Assembly (NCBI RefSeq): GCF_002631205.1
Contig: NZ_PDLO01000001.1
Location: 930,001 to 994,000, forward strand
DNA: 64,000 nucleotides
Reading direction: 5' to 3'
Source of the DNA: Neolewinella marina
GTDB lineage: Bacteria > Bacteroidota > Bacteroidia > Chitinophagales > Saprospiraceae
In this document: positions 1-8,728 of the stretch, piece by piece
Layout of the letters: each line of letters opens with the position of its first letter
How positions within the stretch are numbered: position 1 is the stretch's first letter
Position numbers and translations under genes: made by a program
Notes under the pieces: model-generated
Databases searched by the model: none
What the model was told of the DNA's origin: nothing
Seen by the model: only the letters and a program-made list of their open reading frames with translations

Positions 1-1
1 G

Positions 2-157
2 CGCTTCGCCCGCCCCGGCGACCGCGTCGGATACGACGAAACGGAAGACAGCTTCGACGTGACGGAAAACGACTACATCGGGCTGATCTACTACCGTCCC
101 CTGGGCGGGCGCTACGACCAGCTGGTCGGCACCACGGTGGTGAACAGCAACCAGTAA
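2..157 (+). CDS. C-terminal end of an unknown protein (5' end outside window)
   Basis: An open frame enters from the left edge and stops at TAA 155-157, giving about 51 residues that end LVGTTVVNSNQ. The tail is acidic (DETEDSFDVTEND) followed by an aromatic-rich stretch (IGLIYYRPL). I do not recognise the family. It lies about 100 bases upstream of the TolC gene and on the same strand, but a promoter-like sequence in the gap suggests the two are separately transcribed. Confidence 0.55.
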   Translation, partial: RFARPGDRVGYDETEDSFDVTENDYIGLIYYRPLGGRYDQLVGTTVVNSNQ

Positions 158-207
158 CGGCCCCCGGCGGCTGCCGGTCTACCCGCCGTGCACGTTGATA
201 GATAAAA

Positions 208-238
208 TTTTGCCGCCCTGTCGGATAACGTAGTTTTG
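208..238 (+). promoter_or_regulatory. Bacteroidota-type promoter for the TolC/HlyD operon
   Basis: TTTTG at 208-212 and TAGTTTTG at 231-238 are separated by 18 bases. This matches the Bacteroidota primary-sigma consensus (TTG, about 19 bases, TAnnTTTG). Transcription would start near 243-245, giving a 15-base leader before the ATG at 260. Confidence 0.5.
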
Positions 239-259
239 CTGACCTATAAAATCAGTAGA

Positions 260-1705
260 ATGCGGAATCTAGTACACCTGTGGATCGCCCTGCTCCTGCC
301 CGCCTGGATCGTTGCCCAACCGGGTGGCTGGACGCTGGCCGAGGCCGTCGCCCACGCCCAGGACAACAACCTGCAGGTCCGGCGGCTGGACAACTCCACC
401 GAACTGGCCCGCCTGGCGCTGCGGCAAAGCCAGAACAATCGCCTGCCTACCCTGAGTGGAGGGACGGGGCTGAACCTGCAGCTGGGCCGCACCATCGACC
501 CCACCACCAACAGCTTCGAGGCCCGCAACATCCTCTCCCAGGGCTACCAGCTCCAGGGCGCGGTGACCCTCTACAACGGAGGCCTGATCCGCAACGCCCG
601 CCAGCAGGCAGAGCTCGACCTCCAGGCCGCGGAGGCCGACGCGGCCGTGACCGCCAACAACGTGGGCCTGCAGGTGGCGAACAGTTTCCTGACCATCCTG
701 CTCACCCGCGAGCAGCTGGCCAATGCCCGCGCCCAGCTCGAACTCACCACCCAGCAGCTCGCCAATACCGAAGCCATGATCCAGGCCGGTAGCGTACCCG
801 CCGCCCAGCGCTACGACATCGTGGCCCAGCAGGCCGCCAACCAGCGCACGGTGGTGGAACTGGAGAACCAGGTCCGCCTTTCCCTCCTGGACCTCCAGCT
901 GTTGCTCCTCCTGGAGCCCGACGCCGACTTCGACATCGTCACCCCGGAACTGAATCCCGACGAAGCCATGCTGTTCGCCGACTACAACGCCCAGGAGGTG
1001 CTCTCCGCCGCCCGCCAGACCCAGCCCACCATCCGCGCCGCCGAACTGCGCCGGTCCGCCGCGGAAATGGACATCGAGATCGCCCGTGCCGGACGCCGCC
1101 CCAGCGTACAGCTGTACGCCAACGTGAGCACCAACTACTCCAACCTGGCCAAGGACTTCAACAACCCCGACGCCTCCCAGGTGGAATTCGTGCAGGGCCC
1201 GCCCGTGCCCGTGGTAATCAACGGAGAGGAAGCCACCCTGTCCACCTTCTCCCAGACGGGGATCATCTTCCCCAACCTGCCCTACTTCAACCAGCTGGAC
1301 CAGAACTTCGGCCAGTCGATCGGCATCAGCCTGTCGGTCCCCATCTACAACCAGAACCGCAACCAGCTTAACGTCCAGCGGGCGGAGGTGATGCGCAACA
1401 ACGCCGCCCTCGACATCGCCCAGGCGGAAAACCAGCTGCGTTCCGACGTAGAGCTGGCGCTGGGTGACCTGCGGGCCGCCCGCGAAACCTACCGGGCGGC
1501 GGAGGTCAGCCTGGAGGCGGCCCAGAACGCCTACGACGTGGCCCAGCGCCGCTTCGCGGCCGGGGCCGCGCCTACCCTCGACCTGATCACCGCCACCAAC
1601 CGCCTGGAGCAGGCCCGGGTGGAATTCACCCGCTCGAAGTACCAGCTGATCTTCAACCGCGAGGTCATCCAGTTTTACCTCGGACAGGGCCTGTCCCTCA
1701 ATTAA
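260..1705 (+). CDS. TolC-family outer membrane efflux protein
   Basis: 481 residues. The start is placed at ATG 260, because MRNLVHLWIALLLPAWIVAQ is a clean signal peptide; an upstream in-frame TTG at 236 overlaps the promoter box and is unlikely. The mature protein has the duplicated OEP architecture: two long helical repeats (about 25-220 and 240-470) rich in Ala, Gln and Asn with heptad character, separated by a beta-strand insertion (about 285-350). TolC proteins form the outer-membrane channel of tripartite efflux or type I secretion systems. The membrane-fusion gene follows 30 bases later. No inner-membrane ABC or RND pump gene follows, so the energised partner must be encoded elsewhere. 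Confidence 0.93.
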   Translation: MRNLVHLWIALLLPAWIVAQPGGWTLAEAVAHAQDNNLQVRRLDNSTELARLALRQSQNNRLPTLSGGTGLNLQLGRTIDPTTNSFEARNILSQGYQLQGAVTLYNGGLIRNARQQAELDLQAAEADAAVTANNVGLQVANSFLTILLTREQLANARAQLELTTQQLANTEAMIQAGSVPAAQRYDIVAQQAANQRTVVELENQVRLSLLDLQLLLLLEPDADFDIVTPELNPDEAMLFADYNAQEVLSAARQTQPTIRAAELRRSAAEMDIEIARAGRRPSVQLYANVSTNYSNLAKDFNNPDASQVEFVQGPPVPVVINGEEATLSTFSQTGIIFPNLPYFNQLDQNFGQSIGISLSVPIYNQNRNQLNVQRAEVMRNNAALDIAQAENQLRSDVELALGDLRAARETYRAAEVSLEAAQNAYDVAQRRFAAGAAPTLDLITATNRLEQARVEFTRSKYQLIFNREVIQFYLGQGLSLN

Positions 1706-1735
1706 CCCCTCCCCCCAGCAAAATTCTCACTTGAT

Positions 1736-3091
1736 ATGTCTCGCAAAGCCATCCTGCTGCTCGTCGGCACCCTCATCCTAGTTATCGTAGCCGTTGTCAT
1801 TTTTTCCGGCCGGGGAGAGGAAGGCACCAAGGTTTTTGTCCAGGACGTGGAGCGCCGCAACATCCAGGAGGTGGTGAGCGCCAGCGGCAAAATCTTCCCC
1901 CAGACGGAAGTCAAGATCAGTTCCGACGTGTCCGGCGAGGTCGTCGAACTCTACGTGGAGGAGGGCGACAGCGTCGTTCCCAACCAGCTGCTCGCCAAGA
2001 TCGACGCCGACGCCTACCAGTCGCAGGTAGCCCGGGGCGTGGCCGGGGTGAACAGCAGCAAGGCCCAGCTGGCCAACGCCCGTGCCCAGATCAACACCCA
2101 GAAGGCCCAGCGGGAGCAGATCCTGGCCCAGCTCGAGAACGCCCGCGACATCCTGAAGCGTAACGAACAGCTGTTCAAGGACGAGGTGATCAGCAAGGCC
2201 GAGCTGGAAACCAGCCAGTCCAACGTCCGCGCCCTGGAGGCCAACCTGTCCGCCGCCGAGAGCAACATCCGCGCCGCGGAGGAAAGCGCCCGCGCCGCGG
2301 AGTACGGCATCGAATCCAGCGAAGCCACCCTGAACGAACTGCGCACCAGCCTGCGCCGTACCACCATCTACGCACCCATGGGCGGCGTGGTGTCCCTGCT
2401 CAACGTCGAGCAGGGCGAGCGGGTGGTCGGCACCATCCAGATGACCGGCACGGAACTGATGCGGATCGCCAACCTCAACGCCATGGAAGTGCGGGTGGAA
2501 GTGAGCGAGAACGACGTACCCTCCGTCAACGTGGGCGACCGCGCCGAAATCGAGGTGGACGCCTACCTGAACCGCACCTTCGCCGGCACGGTGACCCAGA
2601 TCGCCAACAGCAGCACCACGGCCGGGGTAGCCGACAACGTGCTGAACAGCGACCAGGTGACCAACTTTGAAGTGCGCATCAGCATCGACCCGGCCAGCTA
2701 CGCCGACCTGGTATCGGGCGGCAATCCCTACCCCTTCCGCCCCGGCATGTCGGCCAGCGTAGATATCCTCACGGAGCTGGCCGAGGACGTGGCCAGCGTC
2801 CCCATCGAGTCCGTCACCACCCGGGAACCCCGGGACGGGGACAGCACCCAGGCGGCTGGCACCACCGAGCTGGAGGAAGTGGTCTTCCTGGTGCGCGGCG
2901 ATACGGTGGACCAGGTACAGGTCGTCACCGGCCTGCAGGATGCCAAATTCATTCAGATCAAAACCGGGGTGGAAGCTGGCGACCGGGTCGTGGCCGGGCC
3001 CTACGGAGCACTATCACGCACGTTGAAGGGTGGAGAAACCGTACAGGTTGTGAAGAAGGAGGAGTTCTACGCGGAGGAAGGGAGTGAGTAA
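1736..3091 (+). CDS. HlyD/MacA-family periplasmic adaptor (membrane fusion) protein
   Basis: 451 residues. One N-terminal membrane anchor (about 5-24, ILLLVGTLILVIVAVVIF) is followed by a lipoyl-like half motif (GKIFPQTEVKISSDVSGEVV), a long Ala/Gln/Glu-rich coiled-coil hairpin (about 95-205), the second lipoyl half (TTIYAPMGGVVSLLNVEQGE) and a beta-barrel/membrane-proximal region. This is the standard order for MacA-like adaptors that link an inner-membrane pump to a TolC channel. It forms an operon with the TolC gene and is followed by a hairpin. The pump partner (MacB-type ABC or RND) is not in the window, so the substrate cannot be inferred. Confidence 0.93.
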   Translation: MSRKAILLLVGTLILVIVAVVIFSGRGEEGTKVFVQDVERRNIQEVVSASGKIFPQTEVKISSDVSGEVVELYVEEGDSVVPNQLLAKIDADAYQSQVARGVAGVNSSKAQLANARAQINTQKAQREQILAQLENARDILKRNEQLFKDEVISKAELETSQSNVRALEANLSAAESNIRAAEESARAAEYGIESSEATLNELRTSLRRTTIYAPMGGVVSLLNVEQGERVVGTIQMTGTELMRIANLNAMEVRVEVSENDVPSVNVGDRAEIEVDAYLNRTFAGTVTQIANSSTTAGVADNVLNSDQVTNFEVRISIDPASYADLVSGGNPYPFRPGMSASVDILTELAEDVASVPIESVTTREPRDGDSTQAAGTTELEEVVFLVRGDTVDQVQVVTGLQDAKFIQIKTGVEAGDRVVAGPYGALSRTLKGGETVQVVKKEEFYAEEGSE

Positions 3092-3128
3092 AAAAACAAA
3101 CCCCTTCGTACCGCGGGGTGCGAAGGGG
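3091..3128 (-). terminator. Rho-independent terminator, minus strand
   Basis: CCCCTTCG (3101-3108) pairs with CGAAGGGG (3121-3128) around a 12-base loop. Read on the minus strand, the stem is followed directly by TTTGTTTTTT (3100-3091), a proper U-tract. On the plus strand there is no U-tract, so the main direction is minus, facing away from the HAD gene at 3409. Confidence 0.65.
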
Positions 3129-3230
3129 TGCAATATGGTATGTCAGAAAGCTTAAAAAACCCCGGCGGGAAAGGCCCGTCAGGGAAAGGATGTTTGTTAC
3201 TCGCGTCTCTACAGTTAAGGTCTTAGGCCT
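3091..3230 (-). ncRNA. Candidate small RNA of about 140 nt
   Basis: The region 3092-3408 has no convincing coding sequence. On the minus strand it carries a TAnnTTTG promoter (3235-3242, with TTG 20 bases upstream), a GC-rich hairpin (GGCGGG at about 3161-3166 with CCCGTC at about 3172-3177, one G-U pair) and then the terminator at 3091-3128. This is the layout of a free-standing small RNA. It does not match a family I can recall with certainty. The alternative is a long 3' UTR of the HAD gene with an internal promoter-like match. Confidence 0.4.
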
Positions 3231-3234
3231 TTAA

Positions 3235-3265
3235 CAAATATAGGAAGCGGGGTGACACAATGCAA
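3235..3265 (-). promoter_or_regulatory. Promoter for the candidate small RNA
   Basis: On the minus strand TATATTTG (3242-3235) is preceded, 20 bases upstream, by TTG (3265-3263). This fits the Bacteroidota TTG/TAnnTTTG consensus and would start transcription near 3228-3230. Confidence 0.45.
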
Positions 3266-3408
3266 TAGCCGGGTGATAAAATAATCGTACCGGCTTGCGA
3301 AGCATCCTGACAGGGGAGATTCGGTGGTAGCCCGGGCGTATCCGGGCACTGGAGTGGCTCAACCGCGGGAAGCGGTGCGGAAGGAGGCTGGAACGTGAAG
3401 GGTACGGT

Positions 3409-3840
3409 CTAGTCGTTGAAGACTTCGACGTCGCGGTTCTTCACGATGAGGTCGGTGAACTTGCCCTTGAAGCGGGTGGCCTTCACGATGTGGTTGTCGA
3501 TCCAGTGGTAGTTGCCGCCGCGGGGCTTGCCCATGAGCATGCCGTGGTACTTGAAGTTGTGGCGGTTCAGCCATTCTTCGGTGATCTCGCGGTGCTCCTC
3601 GGTGCGGGAGGTGAAGAAGGTGATGATGTGTCCGTCTTCGTACCACTTGTTGACGATGCGCAGGGCATCGGGGTAAGGCAGGCAGGTGGACATGCGCTCG
3701 GGTTCCTCGTTGGGGATGTCGTCACAGACGGTGCCGTCGATGTCGATGAGGAAATTTTTTACGCCAGCGGGGAGGACGGGGCTGATCAGTTCACCCTTCT
3801 CGTTGAAGGTAGTTTCCAGGTCTTTTTCGGGGGTAGCCAT
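3409..3840 (-). CDS. HAD-superfamily phosphatase (LNS2-like)
   Basis: 143 residues. The start is ATG 3840 (MATPEKDLE); an ATG further upstream at 3957 would add a non-conserved tail that overlaps the SDR gene. HAD motif I is FLIDIDGTVCDD with the two catalytic Asp, motif II is FFTSRTEEH, and GMLMGKPRGGNYHWIDNH supplies the motif III Lys and later acidic residues. The lack of a large cap domain suggests a protein or large-substrate phosphatase, or an assembly that caps the active site. Database names for such Bacteroidota proteins (phosphoheptose isomerase, LNS2) are not informative. The substrate is unknown. Confidence 0.8.
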   Translation of the reverse strand: MATPEKDLETTFNEKGELISPVLPAGVKNFLIDIDGTVCDDIPNEEPERMSTCLPYPDALRIVNKWYEDGHIITFFTSRTEEHREITEEWLNRHNFKYHGMLMGKPRGGNYHWIDNHIVKATRFKGKFTDLIVKNRDVEVFND

Positions 3841-3875
3841 ACGTTTCTTGGTCTTCCAGATCGGTGTTAAAAACA

Positions 3876-3883
3876 CAAAGGTA
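3876..3883 (-). promoter_or_regulatory. TAnnTTTG -7 box for the HAD phosphatase gene
   Basis: TACCTTTG on the minus strand lies 35 bases upstream of the ATG at 3840. I see no TTG at the expected -33 distance, so the call rests on the -7 element alone. Confidence 0.35.
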
Positions 3884-3955
3884 CATTTCCTGAACGCATC
3901 CGGGTGGTGGTTTGCTTCAATTGTACCGTTATTTGGACCCGCTAAACGTCGTTTC

Positions 3956-4753
3956 ATGTCCCAAGTTGCCCTGGTAACCGGAGCCTCCTCCGGTGTCGGT
4001 GAATCCCTCGCTCCCCTGCTGGCCAGCCGTGGCTGGCGGGTCTACGGGATGAGCCGCCGCAGCGTTGACCTGCCAGGGGTCTTCGCCCTGCCCGCCGATA
4101 TATCCGACGCCGAAGCCCTCGGGCGCGCCATCGGTGAGCTCAAGGCCCGGGAGGGAAGGCTCGATGCCGTGCTGCACTGTGCCGGGGTCGGGGGCGCGGG
4201 TGCCGTGGAATCCATGCCTACGGGCCGTGCGCGACGGATCATGGAGACCAACTTCTGGGGCAGCTGGAACCTTTGTCAGTCCACCCTGCCCCTGCTGCGG
4301 CAAAGTCCACGGGGCCGGTTGCTGCTCGTGAGCAGCATCGCCGGCCACATGGGCATCCCCTTCCGCTCGGTCTACTGCGCCAGCAAGGCTTCGGTGATTG
4401 CCCTTTCGGACAGCCTGCGGCTGGAACTGCAGGGTTCGGCCGTGCAGGTAAGCTGCATCAGCCCCGGCGACATTGCCACCAATTCCATCGCCACCCAGTA
4501 CCGACAGCCCGCCGCGGAACTGGACCCCCTGTACCGGGCACGGTACCAGCGCGCCGACGACGCCATGGCCGCCAACGTGGACCACGGCATGTCCGCCAGT
4601 CACGTGGCCGAAGAAATGATGCGTATCCTGCTAAAAAAACAACTCGCCCCCCACTACGTGATCGGGGAACCCGTTCAAAAGATCAGTACGGTGGCCCGAC
4701 GCCTCCTGCCCGCCCGGGCTTGGGAGTGGATCCTGGGCCGGTATTACAGCTGA
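3956..4753 (+). CDS. Short-chain dehydrogenase/reductase (SDR)
   Basis: 265 residues from ATG 3956 (MSQVALVTGASSGVG). The classical SDR features are present: the TGxxxGxG nucleotide-binding motif (TGASSGVG, about 8-15), the structural motif CAGVGGAG (an NAG variant), the catalytic Ser in VSSIAG and the YxxxK pair at Tyr140/Lys144 (YCASK). The length is typical of classical SDRs. There is a C-terminal extension with basic helices (STVARRLLPARAWEWIL). The substrate cannot be told from sequence. It diverges from the HAD gene, and sucA follows 45 bases downstream, possibly co-transcribed. Confidence 0.88.
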   Translation: MSQVALVTGASSGVGESLAPLLASRGWRVYGMSRRSVDLPGVFALPADISDAEALGRAIGELKAREGRLDAVLHCAGVGGAGAVESMPTGRARRIMETNFWGSWNLCQSTLPLLRQSPRGRLLLVSSIAGHMGIPFRSVYCASKASVIALSDSLRLELQGSAVQVSCISPGDIATNSIATQYRQPAAELDPLYRARYQRADDAMAANVDHGMSASHVAEEMMRILLKKQLAPHYVIGEPVQKISTVARRLLPARAWEWILGRYYS

Positions 4754-4798
4754 TCGCAGTTGAACAACCCATTTACCCAGGTGTTGAAAAAAACTATT

Positions 4799-7576
4799 AT
4801 GAGCAATTATTCCCACCTTGCCAATGCCCATCCGGGCTATATCGAACAACTGTACCGTCAGTATTCCGAATCCCCCGACTCCGTAGATGCGAGCTGGCGG
4901 GATTTTTTTCTGGGGTTTGACTACGCTTCCGAAAAGTCGCCCACCGGCCCCGGAATGCCCACCACCCCGGAGGGAACCATCGACTGGGAACACGTAAAGA
5001 AGGAACTCAGCGTCTTTGCGCTGATCAAGGCCTACCGCATGCGCGGTCACGTGGCCTCGAATATCGACCCCATCCAGGAGTTTGAGGACCCCGACGCCGG
5101 TCTGGAGCTCTCCGACTTCGACCTCGGGGAGGAGGACCTCGACAAGCCCTTCCGGGCCGCCGACCAGTTCTTTATGCCCGAGGGCAGCACCCTGCGGCAG
5201 ATCGTCGACAACCTGAAGCGCATCTACCTGGGCAGCATCGGCTTCGAAACCGACCACATCTTCCACCGGGAAAAACGCCGCTGGCTCCGCGAACGGATCG
5301 AAAAGCACCACCCGGAAGAAGCCTACGGCCTCCAGCTCGACGACAAGCGCCACATCCTCGAAACCCTGAACGACGCCGTGGGATTCGAGGACTTCCTGAA
5401 GACGAAGTACCCCGCCCAGAAGCGCTTCGGCCTGGAGGGGGGTGAAGCCGCCATCGTGGCCCTGAATACCATCATCAGCGAAGCCGCCCGCGACGGGGTG
5501 GAGGAAGTGGTGATCGGTATGGCCCACCGCGGCCGCCTCAACGTCCTGGCCAACATCATGGGCAAGAGCTACGAAAGCATCTTCCAGGAATTCGAAGGCG
5601 TCATCCCCGACAACATCAAGGGCGACGGCGACGTGAAGTACCACATGGGGTACAGCTCCCTGATCGAAACCCGTGTCGGCAAGCCCGTAAACGTGAAGCT
5701 GGCCCCCAACCCCAGCCACCTCGAAGCCGTGGCCCCGGTGGTCGAAGGGTTCGCCCGCGCCAAGGCCGATGTGCTCTACGGAAACGACTACGACAAGATC
5801 GTGCCCATCCTCGTCCACGGCGACGCGGCCGTGGCCGGACAGGGCGTGGTCTTCGAAACCGCCCAGATGAGCGGCCTTGAGGCCTATACCACGGGGGGAT
5901 CGATCCACCTGATCATCAACAACCAGATCGGATTCACCACCGACTACGAGGACGCCCGCACCAGCATCTACGCCAGCGGAGTGGCCACCGTCATCGAGGC
6001 CCCCGTCTTCCACGTCAACGGCGACGACCCCGAAGCCGTCTACTACGTGGCGAAGCTGGCCATGGAGTACCGCAATGAGTTCAACTCCGACGTCTTCATC
6101 GACATGCTCTGCTACCGCAAGAACGGGCACAACGAAGGCGACGACCCCGGCTACACCCAGCCCGGTATGTACGAACGCGTAAAGCGGCACCCCGACGTGC
6201 GGCAGGTGTACACCGACCGGCTGGTGGCCCGCAAAGACGTGCAGGCCAAGCTCGCCAAGGAGATGGCCAAGAAGTTCAAGTCCCGCCTCCAAAGTGTCCA
6301 CACCAAGGTCAAGAACAGCGACCTGCCCTACAGCTACCAGCCACCCGAAAAGGCCTGGAGCATGCTCAACCGCGATCACTGGAGCTACGAGCACTTCAGC
6401 GAGTCGCCCGAGACCGGGGTACCCCTGGAGCAGATGAAGAACATCCTGCGCCACATCACTACCCTGCCGGAAGGCTTCGAGCCCGTCAATAAGGTCAACC
6501 GCCTCTACAACAATTACGAACAGTCGGTCAGCAGCGACCAGCTCGACTGGGCCCTGGGGGAACTCAGCGCCTACGCTACCCTGCTGATGGACGGTCACAG
6601 CGTGCGCATGTCCGGACAGGACGTTCGCCGCGGCACCTTCAGCCACCGCCACGCGGTGCTCAAGAGCCAGGACGGAGAAAGCATCTACAACCGGCTAGAC
6701 GGACTGAGCGACGACCAGGGCAAGATGCATATCTACAACTCCCTTCTTTCCGAATACGCCGTGCTCGGCTTCGAATACGGTTACAGTACCGCCAGCCCCG
6801 AGAACCTGGTCATTTGGGAAGCCCAGTTCGGTGACTTCGCGAACGGCGCCATGACGGTCTTCGACCAGTTCATCAGTAGCGGGGAAAGCAAGTGGGGCCG
6901 CATGTCGGGACTCACGGTATTCCTCCCCCACGGTTACGAGGGGCAGGGACCCGAGCACAGCAGCGCCCGCCTCGAGCGCTTCCTGCAGCTGTGTGCCGAG
7001 TACAATATGGTGGTGGCCAACGTGACCATGCCGGCCAACCTCTTCCACCTGCTGCGGCGGCAGCTCACCTGGAACTTCCGCAAGCCCCTCATCCTGATGT
7101 CTCCGAAATCGGGACTGCGCCACGAAATGGCCGTCAGCTCCATCGATGACTTTGGGCCCGGCACCCGCTTCCAGGAGGTCATCGACGACCCCACCGTGAA
7201 GGACCCCGCGAAGGTCACCCGCGTGCTGCTCTGCAGCGGTAAGGTATACTTCGACCTGGCCAAGCACAAGGCCGCGGAGGAAGCGGAAGGCGTGGCCATC
7301 GTCCGGATGGAACAACTCTTCCCCCTGCCCATCCGCCAGCTGCAGGAGGTGCGCGAGCGCTACCCCAACGCCAAGGATTACCGCTGGGTACAGGAGGAGA
7401 GCCGCAACGCCGGAGCCTGGAGCTACATCAGCGAGCAGTTCCTGTACAATACCGACCTAGGGTTCGAGCAGAAACTGGATTACGTGGGACGGCCGGCCTC
7501 GGCTTCGCCCGCCACCGGCTACAAGCCGGTACACGTCAAACAGCAGAAACGCCTGGTCGACCAGGCCTTCGAGTAA
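4799..7576 (+). CDS. sucA: 2-oxoglutarate dehydrogenase E1 component
   Basis: 925 residues from ATG 4799 (MSNYSHLANAHPGYIEQLYR); a TTG at 4760 is possible but less likely. The protein has the N-terminal subunit-binding segment of OGDH E1 (YSESPDSVDASWRDFFLGF), the dehydrogenase E1 region with VIGMAHRGRLNVLAN, the thiamine diphosphate signature GDAAVAGQGVVFE...INNQIGF, YRKNGHNEGDDPGYTQP, and the transketolase-like pyrimidine domain (PHGYEGQGPEHSSARLERFL). It decarboxylates 2-oxoglutarate and passes the succinyl group to E2 in the TCA cycle. The sucB (E2) gene that often follows sucA is absent: the next gene is on the opposite strand. A terminator follows immediately. Confidence 0.96.
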   Translation: MSNYSHLANAHPGYIEQLYRQYSESPDSVDASWRDFFLGFDYASEKSPTGPGMPTTPEGTIDWEHVKKELSVFALIKAYRMRGHVASNIDPIQEFEDPDAGLELSDFDLGEEDLDKPFRAADQFFMPEGSTLRQIVDNLKRIYLGSIGFETDHIFHREKRRWLRERIEKHHPEEAYGLQLDDKRHILETLNDAVGFEDFLKTKYPAQKRFGLEGGEAAIVALNTIISEAARDGVEEVVIGMAHRGRLNVLANIMGKSYESIFQEFEGVIPDNIKGDGDVKYHMGYSSLIETRVGKPVNVKLAPNPSHLEAVAPVVEGFARAKADVLYGNDYDKIVPILVHGDAAVAGQGVVFETAQMSGLEAYTTGGSIHLIINNQIGFTTDYEDARTSIYASGVATVIEAPVFHVNGDDPEAVYYVAKLAMEYRNEFNSDVFIDMLCYRKNGHNEGDDPGYTQPGMYERVKRHPDVRQVYTDRLVARKDVQAKLAKEMAKKFKSRLQSVHTKVKNSDLPYSYQPPEKAWSMLNRDHWSYEHFSESPETGVPLEQMKNILRHITTLPEGFEPVNKVNRLYNNYEQSVSSDQLDWALGELSAYATLLMDGHSVRMSGQDVRRGTFSHRHAVLKSQDGESIYNRLDGLSDDQGKMHIYNSLLSEYAVLGFEYGYSTASPENLVIWEAQFGDFANGAMTVFDQFISSGESKWGRMSGLTVFLPHGYEGQGPEHSSARLERFLQLCAEYNMVVANVTMPANLFHLLRRQLTWNFRKPLILMSPKSGLRHEMAVSSIDDFGPGTRFQEVIDDPTVKDPAKVTRVLLCSGKVYFDLAKHKAAEEAEGVAIVRMEQLFPLPIRQLQEVRERYPNAKDYRWVQEESRNAGAWSYISEQFLYNTDLGFEQKLDYVGRPASASPATGYKPVHVKQQKRLVDQAFE

Positions 7577-7587
7577 ACGAAGCAAGC

Positions 7588-7620
7588 GGGGCGAAGGGGA
7601 TTATTCCTCTTCGCCCTCTT
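7588..7620 (+). terminator. Terminator between convergent sucA and TonB-domain genes
   Basis: GGGCGAAG (7589-7596) pairs with CTTCGCCC (7609-7616) and is followed by a T/C-rich run (TCTTCTTTT). The right arm overlaps the last codons of the minus-strand gene, so the hairpin is shared between the two convergent genes. Confidence 0.55.
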
Positions 7621-8719
7621 CTTTTGGACTGAGACGACAAATCAGGGGCAGCACCGAATCGTACCAGTCTACAAGGGCAATCTGCTTGGCGAGGGTCAGG
7701 TCCTCGCAGGCCCCGCCCAGCTGGTTGTTGTCCAGGCGGGCCTGCCCCCTCAGGATGCGGAAGCGGCCGTCGCGGGGAAACAGTTCCACCGCCCGGTCCA
7801 TCTTCTCCAGCCCCTCGGCCGCTTTGGTGGAATCGCGCACCAGCACCTGGGCATCCTGCATCAGGGCCAGGGCCTCGTTGTACTGATCGATGATGTAGCC
7901 GCAGCCCGGATCGGTGGGCGCGAAAGTGACGCTGACGTCGTAGGCGCTCGTCACCTTGCGGCCTTCGTATTCGGCGGCAATCCACTGTCCGTAGGAACCC
8001 GTGGCCACGTCGATGGCCTTGGAGGTGAAGTCCAGCCCCAGGTCGTTGTAGTCGATGATGTCGTGGACTTCCACCAGGCCGTTGGGCTTCACCAGCAATT
8101 GCATGTCCAGCTGTCCGGTAGCGCAGCTGTCCTGGGGGATGTCGGGGTAGGTCAGGTGTTTGTCGAAGTAGGCGGCCACGCTGCCGGCTTCCCCGGTGAA
8201 GGTCACGCCCTTGGTCAGCTCGGTGTATACCGTATCGCGGCCGATGACGATGTAGGGTTTGGGCTCCTCGAGCCGGAAGCGGAGCGGCAGCACCACCCGG
8301 TAGCGGACCGGCTTGCCCTCGTGGAAGGCGGGGCGCCACCGCACCTCGCGGGCCATACCCACCACGCTGCGGAGGGCCGAAATGCCAATCCCTCCACCCG
8401 GGTCCCTCAGGATTTCCGGGCGGTTCACCATGCCGTTGGGCTCCACGATGAAGGTGACCACGGCCGTTCCGCTGATCCCCTGCTCCCGCGCTTCGGCGGG
8501 ATAGAGGGCACGCTGGTAGACGTATTCCAGCAAGTACTGCTGGGCGCACTCGAACTTGGCCGCCGCGGTGGTGTCGTAGCGCTCACAGGGGCTGGGGAAG
8601 CGGGCCGCTTCGTCGGCAAAACTGTAGATCGTGGTATCCACCGGGGCGACGGTGGAGGTAGTGTCCTGTCCGAAGGCCAGGAGTGGCAAAAGCAGCAGGA
8701 GGGTGAGTATGGACTTCAT
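7601..8719 (-). CDS. Exported protein with two TonB C-terminal-like domains
   Basis: 372 residues with the signal peptide MKSILTLLLLLPLLAFGQ and no retained transmembrane anchor. Residues about 65-155 form a clear TonB_C domain (YPAEAREQGISGTAVVTFIVEPN and WRPAFHEGKPVRYRVVLPLRF). Residues about 175-270 look like a second, weaker copy (FDKHLTYPDIPQDSCATGQ, LLVKPNGLVEV). The C terminus (about 280-360) resembles a TPR pair (ALALMQDAQ, MDRAVELFPRDGRFRILRGQ). Ordinary TonB has a membrane anchor and a proline-rich spacer to reach ExbBD. This one has neither, so energy transduction is doubtful. It lies 9 bases downstream of the peptide-binding lipoprotein gene, probably in one operon. Confidence 0.8.
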   Translation of the reverse strand: MKSILTLLLLLPLLAFGQDTTSTVAPVDTTIYSFADEAARFPSPCERYDTTAAAKFECAQQYLLEYVYQRALYPAEAREQGISGTAVVTFIVEPNGMVNRPEILRDPGGGIGISALRSVVGMAREVRWRPAFHEGKPVRYRVVLPLRFRLEEPKPYIVIGRDTVYTELTKGVTFTGEAGSVAAYFDKHLTYPDIPQDSCATGQLDMQLLVKPNGLVEVHDIIDYNDLGLDFTSKAIDVATGSYGQWIAAEYEGRKVTSAYDVSVTFAPTDPGCGYIIDQYNEALALMQDAQVLVRDSTKAAEGLEKMDRAVELFPRDGRFRILRGQARLDNNQLGGACEDLTLAKQIALVDWYDSVLPLICRLSPKEEGEEE

Positions 8720-8728
8720 GTCTGTTGG

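Noticed and set aside
3250-3270. TGACACAATGCAA as a sigma-54 (-24/-12) promoter
   Set aside because: The spacing between the GG/GC elements is wrong, and the first element is TGACAC, not TGGCAC.
4631-6652. Long open frame on the minus strand opposite sucA
   Set aside because: It is rich in Val/Gly/Asp/His as expected for the antisense of a GC-rich gene, has no recognisable domain, and sucA on the other strand is unambiguous.
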